DNA of 64,000 nt from CAXQZM01 sp965229645. GTDB lineage: Bacteria; Pseudomonadota; Alphaproteobacteria; UBA7985. Under the pieces are notes generated by a model, which saw nothing but the letters and a program-made list of their open reading frames with translations, did no database searches and had not been told where the DNA came from. A program made the translations under genes and the position numbers. Below, piece by piece: positions 1 through 7,896 of the stretch; the first letter of the stretch is position 1; every line of letters begins with the position of its first letter. The DNA is taken from positions 496,001 to 560,000 of the forward strand of contig OZ245893.1 in the NCBI GenBank assembly GCA_965229645.1. Reading direction: 5' to 3'.

Positions 1-1002
1 GGGCGCTTGGCCCTGGATGAGACCGACAATCATGGTCGCCATAGCTGCGCCGCAGTCGGCCGCAGAATGGGAAAGGGTGGTAATCGGGGGGTTGAAGACT
101 TCGGCAAGGCGTACGCCGTCGTAGCCTGTGATGGACAGGTCGTCGGGAATACGAACGCCGAGGGCGCCCGCGGCGGAAACCGCGCCCATGGCCATGGCGT
201 CGTTGGCGCAAATGAGGGCGGTAAAGTCGCGCGTGTTGGCCACGGCGTGGGTCAGCGCGCGCCGTCCAGCCTCGGCGGAAAAATCCCCGTCGAAACGATC
301 GGCCAGTGCGAGGCCCGCGTCGGCCAGCGCACGCGCAACCCCCGCTTCACGGTACTGGCTGCTGTACACCTTTGGATCGCCCGCCAGATAAGCGATGCGC
401 CGATGGCCTTGTTCGATCAAATGCTGGGCGACGCGGAAAAATCCCTGCTCGGCGTCGATATCGAGCCAGGCCTGATCGTCTTGACCCTCAAACCGCCCCT
501 GGGCCACAAACGGAAGGCCGTGGGCCGTCAGATAGGCAAGGCGGGGGTCCTGGTGGCGGGTACCCATTAGAATAAACCCATCGACCTTCCCCTCCTGGGC
601 CAAACGCGCGTAAGCCGCGACCTCTTGACTGGGGTCGGCAACAGCGTGGAGCAGCAAATCGTGCCCCCGCTCGGCCAAGGCCAGCGCCAGGGCGTTGGTG
701 AATTCGGATTGATAGGCGGACCGCAGGCCCGAGGCGCTGATGGCGGTCACAAAGCCAATGGCCTCAGCTTTGCCGCGCGAAAGCTGCCGCGCGCGGCTGG
801 ACGCCTGATACCCCAATTCCGCCGCGGCCAGCCGCACACGCCGCTTGGTCGCCTCGGCGATGTCGGGATAGTCATTGAGCGCGCGGGACAGGGTCGGTTT
901 GGTCAAGCCTGTCCGCTGCGCCAACTCGGCCAAAGTCGCCCGCTTCGGTCCCTCGGGCACGATTGGCGGCGCAACGGCAGGCATGGCGGCAGGTTCTGGC
1001 AT
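1..1002 (-). CDS. LacI-family transcriptional regulator (C-terminus cut by window edge)
   Basis: 334 residues are visible on the minus strand before the gene runs off the left edge. An N-terminal helix-turn-helix at about residues 22-43 (RATLAELAQRTGLTKPTLSR) is followed by the hinge pattern ATKRRV...ELGYQASSRARQLSRGK, which is diagnostic of LacI/GalR DNA-binding domains. The rest is the periplasmic-binding-protein-like sensor: IGFVTAIS, VDGFILMGTR, HRRIAYLAGD, ALICANDAMAMGA, and PDDLSITGYDG. The ATG at 1002 is the first in frame; residues 1-20 form a short Ala/Pro-rich leader. A palindrome 31 nt upstream of the start looks like its operator, so autoregulation is likely. The effector is probably a sugar or nucleoside but cannot be named; the target operon must lie left of the window or be the repressor gene itself. 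Confidence 0.9.
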   Translation of the reverse strand, partial: MPEPAAMPAVAPPIVPEGPKRATLAELAQRTGLTKPTLSRALNDYPDIAEATKRRVRLAAAELGYQASSRARQLSRGKAEAIGFVTAISASGLRSAYQSEFTNALALALAERGHDLLLHAVADPSQEVAAYARLAQEGKVDGFILMGTRHQDPRLAYLTAHGLPFVAQGRFEGQDDQAWLDIDAEQGFFRVAQHLIEQGHRRIAYLAGDPKVYSSQYREAGVARALADAGLALADRFDGDFSAEAGRRALTHAVANTRDFTALICANDAMAMGAVSAAGALGVRIPDDLSITGYDGVRLAEVFNPPITTLSHSAADCGAAMATMIVGLIQGQAP

Positions 1003-1032
1003 GGTAAGGCAAGTCTCTTGATCGCGCCTCTA

Positions 1033-1048
1033 CCGAAATCGGTTTCGG
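1033..1048. promoter_or_regulatory. Candidate LacI-type operator
   Basis: CCGAAATCGGTTTCGG has 6-bp inverted arms (CCGAAA/TTTCGG) around a CG-containing centre, the usual shape of LacI/GalR-family operators. It lies 31 bp upstream of the regulator's ATG at 1002. That it binds this regulator is inference. Confidence 0.5.
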
Positions 1049-1079
1049 AGTCAATCAGAATTTTGAACCCTAAGCCAGT

Positions 1080-1510
1080 CTCGGGCGATTCAAGACCAGG
1101 TCATCGGCGTGGGCGACGCGAAGTCGTAGGATCTGGGCACCTGCTGTTTCCGCTCGAACGGAAAGCGGGCACAAGGAGGAAGCAGGCAACCCAAAGTCGG
1201 CACCCATCGTTTTCACGGCTGGAGTTCAGTGATGGATGCTGCGACTGCGCGCTGCATGACATCGCGAGAGGATCTCGGGACACTCGACCCCCGTCATCCA
1301 GCGCGGAGCAAAGCGAAGTCGCAGGATCCAGCACTGGTCGGCGGCAGGCAGTCCAGATGGCACGAACTTCGCGTTGCGCCAAACGATCCCCGACAGGCAG
1401 ACCCATGCCCAATTCCCCTTCCTGGAAAAGGGGGCAGGCGCAGCCCGACGGGCACTCGTCGATGACGCCCGCCGCCTAGGCGGGTCGCGATGGCCCGCCT
1501 AGATAAGAAC
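1080..1510. repeat. Gene-free interval with degenerate dispersed repeats of the GGATCCTGCGAC type
   Basis: No convincing gene lies between the LacI gene and the flavoprotein gene. The interval carries pieces such as gtgatggatgctgcgact (about 1228-1245) and gtcgcaggatccagcactg (about 1318-1336). Close variants recur at about 17921-17938 and 18079-18097, and the same kind of sequence is scattered through many alphaproteobacterial genomes. Short open frames here are products of the repeat. A hairpin with 8-bp arms TAGGCGGG/CCCGCCTA (1477-1501) lies just beyond the stop of the 1526-4015 gene and may form part of its terminator, but there is no U-tract. Confidence 0.55.
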
Positions 1511-1525
1511 CCTGGATGCGCGGCC

Positions 1526-4015
1526 CTAAGCGCGCATCTTGCCGCCGTTCGGGTCGTAGGCGGCGGCCCCCAGAACTTTGGCGGGATAGCGGGTGCCGAG
1601 GATTTCGACCTCTAGGGCCGTGTCTGCCACCGCCAGGGCCGTGGGGACGTAGCCTAGGGCCATGGATTGGCCCGTATGGTGGGCAAAGCCGCCCGAGGAG
1701 ACGTAGCCGACCGCCTCGTCGCCGTGCAAGATGGCTTCGTCGTTGGATACGTCGGTGTCGGGGGAATCGATGGTTAGGGTGACCAAGCGCCGCGCCGGGC
1801 CGCGCTCGCGTTCGGCCAGGGCGGCGGCTTTGCCGACAAAATCCTTATCCCACTTGATGAACAGGTCGAGGCCCGATTCCGCGGCGGTGAAGTCTGGTCG
1901 GAAGTCGAGGCCCCAGGCGCCCCAGCCCTTTTCCAAGCGTAGGGACATGAGCGCCCGCGCGCCGTACCACTTCAGGCCGTCCGCGCCGAAAAGGTCCTCG
2001 GCGGCGCGTTCCAAGGCCTCGGCCAAGCGAATTTGGAAGTGCGGCGCGCAGTAAATTTCGTAGCCCAGTTCGCCCGAAAACGACACGCGGTTCAGGATGC
2101 AGGGGACCCCGCCGACGAAGGTTTGGCGGGTATCGCGGAACTTCAACCCCTCCGCCGAGCAATCGTCACGGCATACCTGTTGCAACACGGCGCGCGACTG
2201 CGGCCCCGAAAGTGCGATGCCGTGATAAGCGTCGGAGGCGTTTTGATACGCGACTCCCGTTTCGGGCAAATACTTCAAGAACCAGCGCCGATGCGCCTCC
2301 TGCATCACCCCCGATCCAAACAGCATGAAGTGATCGTCGGCCAAGCACGCGACGGTCAAATCGCCGTAGAGTTTGCCCTTTTCGGTCAGCATGGGCGTCA
2401 ACGCCAGGCGACCTGGGCGGGGAATGCGGCCTGCCAGCATGTGGTTCAAGAACGCGCGCGCGCCAGGGCCCTTGAGCTCATGCTTGGCAAAGTTGGCGAC
2501 CTCAATGGCGCCGACCCCGGTGCGCACCGCCGCGCACTCGGCGGCGACGTAGGCATGGGCGCGGGAGCGATGGAACGTCGGCTCCTCGTGGGCATCCTCG
2601 GGACCATGGGAGAACCATTGAGCATTTTCGAGGCCAAAGCTCGCGTCCATGACCGCGCCCTTGGCCAGCAAGCGATCGTAGAGCGCCGTGGTTTTCTGCT
2701 TGCGACCCTTGGGCAAGGTTTCGTTGGGGAAGGTCATGACGAAGCGCCGTTCGTAGTTCTCGGTCGATTTGATCGTGCCCCAATCGGGGGACGTCCAGTC
2801 GCCGAAGCGGGCCGCGTCCATGGCCCAAACGTCGATGGAGGGTTCGCCGTCGATCATCCATTCGGCCAAGGTCAGGCCGACGCCGCCGCCTTGGCAGAAC
2901 CCCGCCATGACGCCGACGGCGACCCAGGTGTTGCGCATCCCTGGCACGGGGCCGATCATGGGGTTGCCGTCGGGGCCAAAGGTAAAGGGGCCGTTGATGG
3001 TGGTGCGGATGCCCGCCTCGCCCAGGGCAGGGACGCGCTCAAAGGCCAGTTCCAGCCGGTCGGCGATGGCCTCCAGATTCGGTTCCAGCAGTTCGTGGCC
3101 AAAGTCCATCGGCGTCCCGTCCACCTTCCACGGGGTCGCTGCGGGTTCGTAGGTGCCGAGCAGCATGCCGTCGCGTTCCTGGCGGAAGTAGATATTGGCT
3201 TCGTAGTCGATGCCGCAGGGCAGGCGATGGTCCGCTTGCGCGATGGCGTCGATTTTCTCGGTCAGCAGATAGTGGTGTTCCATGGGTTGCACGGGGATAT
3301 GGAGGCCCTGCATGCGCCCGACTTCGCGCGCCCAGAGGCCGCCGCAATTGACGATATGTTCGCCATGGACGCTGCCCTTGGGCGTTGTCACGTCCCAGGT
3401 GCCGTCGGCGCGTTGCTTTAGGCCCGTGACCGGGGTGTGGGTGAAGTACTGCGCGCCGTGGACGCGCGCGGACTTGGCGAAGGCATAGGTGGCACCCGAA
3501 GGGTCGAGGTCGCCGTCCTGATCGTCCCACAGCGCCGCCAGATAGTGTTCGGGGTTGATCAGCGGATGGCGGTCGGCGACTTCCTTGGGCGAAATGAACT
3601 CCTGCGAAAGGCCCATATAGCGCGCTTTGGACCGTTCCCGCTTTAGGTAGTCGTACCAGGCTTGGGTCGAGGCGAGGTAGAAACCGCCCGTCATGTGCAG
3701 GCCGACCGAGTGGCCCGAGGTTTCCTCGATCTCCTTGTAGAGATCGATGGTATAGCCCTGCAGGCGTGAGATATTGGGGTCGGACGACAAGGTATGGATT
3801 TGGCCCGCCGCGTGCCACGATGAGCCCGAGGTCAATTCATCGCGTTCCAGCAAGATCACATCCTTCCAGCCAAACTTGGCGAGGTGGAACAGGATGGAGC
3901 AGCCGACGACGCCGCCGCCGATGACGACAACCTTGGCGTGGCTCGGCGGGGTTTTGCCTTTGCTGGTCTCGTCAGTTTGCTTGTTGAGGGTCGATTGGGC
4001 AAGGGATGCGGTCAT
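1526..4015 (-). CDS. Dimethylglycine/sarcosine dehydrogenase-like flavoprotein with GcvT domain
   Basis: 829 residues. An FAD-binding Rossmann motif (VVVIGGGVVGCS, 29-40) opens a DAO-type oxidoreductase domain. WHAAG with His70 matches the position where dimethylglycine and sarcosine dehydrogenases attach FAD covalently. The C-terminal half (from about residue 430) is a GcvT aminomethyltransferase fold, which in this family passes the released one-carbon unit to tetrahydrofolate. The likely reaction is oxidative N-demethylation of dimethylglycine, sarcosine or a related methylamine; the exact substrate is not evident. The ATG overlaps the upstream stop in ATGA (4012-4015), so translation is coupled to the PEP-mutase-like gene, third in an mttB-led operon. 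This supports a role in methylated-amine breakdown. Confidence 0.88.
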   Translation of the reverse strand: MTASLAQSTLNKQTDETSKGKTPPSHAKVVVIGGGVVGCSILFHLAKFGWKDVILLERDELTSGSSWHAAGQIHTLSSDPNISRLQGYTIDLYKEIEETSGHSVGLHMTGGFYLASTQAWYDYLKRERSKARYMGLSQEFISPKEVADRHPLINPEHYLAALWDDQDGDLDPSGATYAFAKSARVHGAQYFTHTPVTGLKQRADGTWDVTTPKGSVHGEHIVNCGGLWAREVGRMQGLHIPVQPMEHHYLLTEKIDAIAQADHRLPCGIDYEANIYFRQERDGMLLGTYEPAATPWKVDGTPMDFGHELLEPNLEAIADRLELAFERVPALGEAGIRTTINGPFTFGPDGNPMIGPVPGMRNTWVAVGVMAGFCQGGGVGLTLAEWMIDGEPSIDVWAMDAARFGDWTSPDWGTIKSTENYERRFVMTFPNETLPKGRKQKTTALYDRLLAKGAVMDASFGLENAQWFSHGPEDAHEEPTFHRSRAHAYVAAECAAVRTGVGAIEVANFAKHELKGPGARAFLNHMLAGRIPRPGRLALTPMLTEKGKLYGDLTVACLADDHFMLFGSGVMQEAHRRWFLKYLPETGVAYQNASDAYHGIALSGPQSRAVLQQVCRDDCSAEGLKFRDTRQTFVGGVPCILNRVSFSGELGYEIYCAPHFQIRLAEALERAAEDLFGADGLKWYGARALMSLRLEKGWGAWGLDFRPDFTAAESGLDLFIKWDKDFVGKAAALAERERGPARRLVTLTIDSPDTDVSNDEAILHGDEAVGYVSSGGFAHHTGQSMALGYVPTALAVADTALEVEILGTRYPAKVLGAAAYDPNGGKMRA

Positions 4016-4839
4016 GGGTTTGGGTCCTCCATCATTTGGTCTATGTGATCGCCGTTGGCGTTGTCGAGCATGTCGGCGAAGTTCCCGTCCCCCAGCATGC
4101 GTTGACCCACGCAGAGCAGGGTCGCTTGTAGGCGGCGCAACAGGCCCGTTCCCAGGGAAATGCGGGCAACGCCCAAGGCGGCAAAGTCGGCGCGCCGCTG
4201 GGTGGCGAAGGCCCCCACCGCCAGGGCATTAAACGGGACGTCCGTGCAACGCACCAGACGCTGCAAATCCGCCAAGGTTTCGGGCATGGGCGCATAGACG
4301 CAATCAGCGCCCGCAGCGGCGAAGGCGAGCAACCGCTGCTCGGCCTCGTTCACGTCGTAGGTCCCATTCATGAGACCGTCGGCGCGGGCAACCAGGACAA
4401 AATCTTGCGGCAAGGCCCGTGCCGCAGCGCTGGCGGCGCGGATCCGCTCCACCGCCAAATCAAAGGCGTAGGGCCGGGCGTCGGGCAAATGGGTGTCTTC
4501 GATACTGCACCCCGCCAGGCCGACCTCTGCGGCGAGAGTGATGGTGGTCGCCACCGTTTCGGGTGCGTGGCCGTAGCCGTTTTCAAAGTCGCCAGAAACG
4601 GGCACCTTGACCGCGCTGACCAGCTCTTGGGCATGGGCCAAAGCCTCGTCGCGCGTGACCTGGCCCATATCGACGCGCCCCAGGGTGAAGGCGTGGCCGC
4701 CCGATGTGGTGGCGATGGCCTGGGCGCCCAAGGCTTCCAAGACCTTGGCCGACCCGCGATCCCAGGCGTTCATTAGGAGGAACGGGTCGCCTGGCGCGTG
4801 AAGGGCGCGGAAGTCAGTTTTGGCGCTAGTACCAGGCAT
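4012..4839 (-). CDS. Isocitrate lyase / PEP mutase superfamily protein
   Basis: 275 residues from the ATG at 4837-4839. The TIM-barrel hallmarks of the PEP mutase / carboxyvinyl-phosphonate phosphorylmutase branch are present: NAWDRGSAKVLEALGAQAIATTS near the N-terminus, the metal-binding loop SGDFENGYG, and SIEDTHLPD. The isocitrate-lyase KKCGH loop is absent, so it is not a true isocitrate lyase. Family members cleave or form C-C or P-C bonds in 2-methylisocitrate-like or oxaloacetate-like acids; the substrate here is unknown. I prefer 4839 over an ATG 48 nt upstream because it overlaps the mttB stop by only 14 nt and the homologous part begins soon after. It is the middle gene of a coupled three-gene operon, an unusual partner for methylamine enzymes. 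Confidence 0.82.
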   Translation of the reverse strand: MPGTSAKTDFRALHAPGDPFLLMNAWDRGSAKVLEALGAQAIATTSGGHAFTLGRVDMGQVTRDEALAHAQELVSAVKVPVSGDFENGYGHAPETVATTITLAAEVGLAGCSIEDTHLPDARPYAFDLAVERIRAASAAARALPQDFVLVARADGLMNGTYDVNEAEQRLLAFAAAGADCVYAPMPETLADLQRLVRCTDVPFNALAVGAFATQRRADFAALGVARISLGTGLLRRLQATLLCVGQRMLGDGNFADMLDNANGDHIDQMMEDPNP

Positions 4840-6334
4840 CGGGCAACTCGGACTTGCGCCGTTCGACGAACGCCCGCAACTCTTCATCGACGGCGGCGTC
4901 GATGGCAGGCGCCTCGTAGTCGTTCAGCAGTTGGTTCCAGCGCTCGAAGGCGCGCTGATACGTATCCTTGGCGCCGCGTTCTTCCCAGCTTTCGACATTC
5001 TCGGAATCCGACAGGGCGGGTTCGTAGAAGGCGGTCGTATAGTTGGCCATGGTGTGGCCCGAGCCCAAGAAGTGGCCCGCAGGTTCGACGTCGTCGTAGG
5101 CGGTCTTGCCCAGCCCATTGTCGGAAACGTCCAACCCGCCGAGCAGTTTTTGGTAGCCGCCCAGACGGTCGGCATCGATCACGAGCTTTTCATAGCCCGT
5201 ACACAGCCCCCCTTCGAGCCATCCGGCCGAGTGCAGCACAAAATTCGCGCCCGCCAGCGCCGTTGAGTGCATGGAATCGGCGCTCTCCGCCGCGGCCTGC
5301 GCGTCGGGAATTTTTGACGCGGTGAGGGACCCGCCGCAGCGTAACGGCAAGTTCAACCGACGCGCCAACTGCCCGATCACGTAGTTCGACAGCGTCGGTT
5401 CGGGCATGCCGAAGGTCGGCGCGCCCGACTTGAGCGACATGGACGACAGGAAGTTGCCCATGATGAAGGGCGCGCCGGGGCGCACGAGCTGCGAATAGGC
5501 GCCGCACACCATGGCCTCGGCCACCGCTTGCGCGATGGAGGCCGCTGTGGTGACGGGCCCCATGGCACCCGACAGGATAAAGGGCACGACCACAATGCCT
5601 TGCCCGTTGCCGCAGTAGGTCTGGATCGCCTGGGTCACGACGCGGTCGACCAACAAGGGCGAGTTGGTATTGACATTGCCCATGATCACGCAGTTGTTCT
5701 CAAAGGTCTCGTTGCCGTGCAAAATGCGGGCCATATCGACGCTGTCCTGGGCGCGCGACTGCTCGGTAATGGCGCCCAAACCAGGCTTGTCGCTGTAGCG
5801 CATATGCAGGTACAACATGTCCAAGTGTCGCTTGGAAACGGGAACATCGCAGGGTTCGACGATCACCAGGCCCGTATGGTGCAAGCTGTCGAGCGACTGG
5901 GCGATCTTCACCAGTTTCTCATGGTCCTCCATGGTGCCGTAGCGCCGCCCCTTTTCCAAGTCTCGGCAAAAGGGCGGGCCGTAGATGGGGGCGAAGACCT
6001 GGTTGGTGCCACCGATGGTCACGGTCTTGGCGGGATTGCGCGCCACTTGTTGGAATTGCGACGGCGCGGTTTTTAGGAGTTCGCGGATATGGGCCGCGTC
6101 GGCAACGACACGCGTGTCCTTGACCTGCGCCCCCGCCGCGCGCCAGTGGTCCAATGATCGGGGATCATCGCGAAATTCTAGGCCAACATTTTCGATCAGC
6201 CAGTCGGCCTGTTGCTCAATTTTGACCAAACTCTCTTCGTCCAAGGCGTCGAAATAGGGCAAGCGCCGCTGGATGAAGGCAGGCGCGGCTTGCGCGGCGG
6301 GGCGGGCGGCGGAAGCGCGGGAGCGTCGTGCCAT
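4826..6334 (-). CDS. Trimethylamine methyltransferase (MttB) family protein, non-pyrrolysine
   Basis: 502 residues, about the full family length, uninterrupted by in-frame TAG, so this belongs to the pyrrolysine-free MttB superfamily. Known relatives transfer a methyl group from quaternary amines such as glycine betaine to a corrinoid protein. Recognisable segments include RRLPYFDALDEESLVKIEQQADWL, GPPFCRDLEKGRRYG, and GMPEPTLSNYVIGQLARRLNLP. The ATG has a good Shine-Dalgarno (AAGGA, 6 nt upstream). It heads the operon with the PEP-mutase-like and DMGDH-like genes and is divergent from a LysR regulator. No corrinoid-protein gene is near, so the methyl acceptor must be encoded elsewhere. The gene ends in TAG with a TGA three codons later, so readthrough would add almost nothing. 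Confidence 0.88.
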   Translation of the reverse strand: MARRSRASAARPAAQAAPAFIQRRLPYFDALDEESLVKIEQQADWLIENVGLEFRDDPRSLDHWRAAGAQVKDTRVVADAAHIRELLKTAPSQFQQVARNPAKTVTIGGTNQVFAPIYGPPFCRDLEKGRRYGTMEDHEKLVKIAQSLDSLHHTGLVIVEPCDVPVSKRHLDMLYLHMRYSDKPGLGAITEQSRAQDSVDMARILHGNETFENNCVIMGNVNTNSPLLVDRVVTQAIQTYCGNGQGIVVVPFILSGAMGPVTTAASIAQAVAEAMVCGAYSQLVRPGAPFIMGNFLSSMSLKSGAPTFGMPEPTLSNYVIGQLARRLNLPLRCGGSLTASKIPDAQAAAESADSMHSTALAGANFVLHSAGWLEGGLCTGYEKLVIDADRLGGYQKLLGGLDVSDNGLGKTAYDDVEPAGHFLGSGHTMANYTTAFYEPALSDSENVESWEERGAKDTYQRAFERWNQLLNDYEAPAIDAAVDEELRAFVERRKSELPDAWY

Positions 6335-6415
6335 GGCGGATCCTTGAGGGTTGTCTGGGCTCGGTCCCTTTTAGTCGCTCGACAAAGTCGGGGAAACCTT
6401 GAAAATTTCTTGGGG

Positions 6416-6440
6416 TTTGCATAAGCCAAATTTATGCAAA
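6416..6440. promoter_or_regulatory. Perfect inverted repeat in the mttB-lysR divergent promoter region
   Basis: TTTGCATAA-N7-TTATGCAAA, 9-bp perfect arms, lies in the 129-bp gap between mttB and the LysR gene (using the start at 6464). Palindromes of this size between a LysR gene and its divergent target are typical LysR-type binding sites. The right arm contains the ATG at 6434, which argues for the later start. Binding by this regulator is inference. Confidence 0.6.
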
Positions 6441-6463
6441 ATCGCCGCAAACTGTTTAGGTGC

Positions 6464-7312
6464 ATGAACCAGTTGCAGTCGTTTGAGGCCGCAGCCCGCC
6501 ACAGTTCCTTCACCTTGGCGGCGCAAGACCTGGGCGTCACGCAACCTGCGATCAGCGCGGCGGTGCGACAACTGGAAGCCCAGCTCGGGATCTCCCTGTT
6601 TCACCGCACCCATCGGCGCATTCGCCTAACCCCCGAGGGCAAGGACCTTTACTTGGAGGCGCGGGCGGCCTTCGACGATCTGGAGCGGTGCGTGCAGCAG
6701 CTGGACCAGCACGGCCAAGGCCACCATGTCACCCTGTCCTGTTCCACGGCCTTTGCCAATCACTGGTTTGTGCCGCGGCTAGGGGCGTTTCAGCAGGCGC
6801 ACCCCCATATCGACCTGCGGGTGCAGACCACGGACCGCGATTTGGACCTGCGCGACGACAAGGCCGATCTGTGCGTGCGGCGGGGCCAAGGCCTTTGGCC
6901 TGGGTATGGCGTGGCGCGACTGGCTGAGGATCTCTTATTTCCCGTCGCCGCGCCAGGGTACGCGCGGCAGCAGGAGGCGTGGATGCACCAGCGCTTGATC
7001 CATTTGGAGGAACCCTATCGACCGCGCCCTGGCTGGGGCGATTTCTTTCGCGCCGTTGGGCTGCCCGTGCCCACGGCCTTGGGCTTGCGCCTCAACGACT
7101 ATGCGCTCGTGATCCAAACCGCCATGGCAGGGCAGGGGATCGCGCTGGGGTGGTCGCACATCGTCGCCGCCCCCATGGCCCAAGGTTTATTGGTGCAGGT
7201 GGGCGATAAGAAGTGGCGCACGGGCCTCAGCCACGACCTGATCTGGCCGCTCAGCGCGCCAGACCGCCCGCACGTTCATGAGGTGCGGGAATGGATGTTG
7301 CAGCAAGGCTGA
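6464..7312 (+). CDS. LysR-family transcriptional regulator (GcvA-like)
   Basis: 282 residues from 6464. The N-terminal winged helix-turn-helix (FEAAARHSSFTLAAQDLGVTQ, then PAISAAVRQLEAQLG and LFHRTHRRIRLTPEG) is typical of the GcvA/AmpR branch, followed by a co-inducer domain (VTLSCSTAFANHWFVPRLGAF; VQTTDRDLDL; ADLCVRRG). An ATG at 6434 would add ten residues but lies inside the palindrome and lacks a Shine-Dalgarno; 6464 has AGG just upstream. It is divergent from the mttB operon and probably controls it in response to a methylated amine or amino acid. Confidence 0.9.
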   Translation: MNQLQSFEAAARHSSFTLAAQDLGVTQPAISAAVRQLEAQLGISLFHRTHRRIRLTPEGKDLYLEARAAFDDLERCVQQLDQHGQGHHVTLSCSTAFANHWFVPRLGAFQQAHPHIDLRVQTTDRDLDLRDDKADLCVRRGQGLWPGYGVARLAEDLLFPVAAPGYARQQEAWMHQRLIHLEEPYRPRPGWGDFFRAVGLPVPTALGLRLNDYALVIQTAMAGQGIALGWSHIVAAPMAQGLLVQVGDKKWRTGLSHDLIWPLSAPDRPHVHEVREWMLQQG

Positions 7313-7402
7313 GGTGACGGTGTTCCAGGGTCTCGACATCCCCTAGCGATGCCATGCAGCCTTTCGTCACGGCGTTCCGCTTCAAGCGGCGCGCAAGGTC
7401 CC

Positions 7403-7813
7403 TTAGCCGCCGCTCGCAGCCGTGCCCGCGCTGACCAAATCGCCGTCGCCGACGACGAAGAGGCGGTAGTAACTGCCGAAGGGTCCCCATTGATAAACCT
7501 CGCCGGTTCGTCGATCGCGTCGGAAGTCCCAGCAGAACCAGCTTCCCGCATCTTCACCTTCATAGGTATAGCAAACATGACCGTTTTTTATGTGGTAGAG
7601 GCCCCTGTTTAGGAGGTCTCCTTCGTGCCAAATCGCCGCTCCTTCGGCGCTATGGTATTCGTAACTTTCGGCAATTTCCCAGTCGTGGGCACCGATGGTT
7701 TTTCCTGCTAAAAAGGCCGCAATTTCCTTGTCCGTCATGGGGTCCTGGTTCAACTGCGCCGTCGCTGCACCGCCCCATAGGATCAGGACAAGACCGAGAC
7801 GCAAGACAGGCAT
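7403..7813 (-). CDS. Small exported protein of unknown function
   Basis: 136 residues from the ATG at 7813 (an ATG 18 nt upstream is possible). The N-terminus MPVLRLGLVLILWGGAATAQ is a clear Sec signal peptide with an A-T-A-Q cleavage region. The mature part (about 115 residues) is rich in Trp, Tyr and Gly, contains two Cys (HVCYTYEGED, SWFCWDF) that could form a disulfide in the periplasm, and has a YYRLFVVGDGDLV strand near the end. I do not recognise the family. It stands alone, convergent with the LysR gene and divergent from gcdH. Confidence 0.7.
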   Translation of the reverse strand: MPVLRLGLVLILWGGAATAQLNQDPMTDKEIAAFLAGKTIGAHDWEIAESYEYHSAEGAAIWHEGDLLNRGLYHIKNGHVCYTYEGEDAGSWFCWDFRRDRRTGEVYQWGPFGSYYRLFVVGDGDLVSAGTAASGG

Positions 7814-7896
7814 GCCCGTCCCTTGCCGCAATTTTTGGGAACGATCAAGATTTGCACCATCTCGACAGGCAGGCTTTAGAAAGATAAGCGCCCCTC

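Noticed and set aside
1101..1412. 103-codon minus-strand open frame
   Set aside because: Lies wholly within the degenerate GGATCCTGCGAC-type repeat; composition and lack of any start signal or family match fit repeat sequence, not a gene.
4826..6334. Pyrrolysine-dependent MttB with amber readthrough
   Set aside because: The frame is full length without internal TAG; the TAG is the true stop and a TGA follows three codons later.
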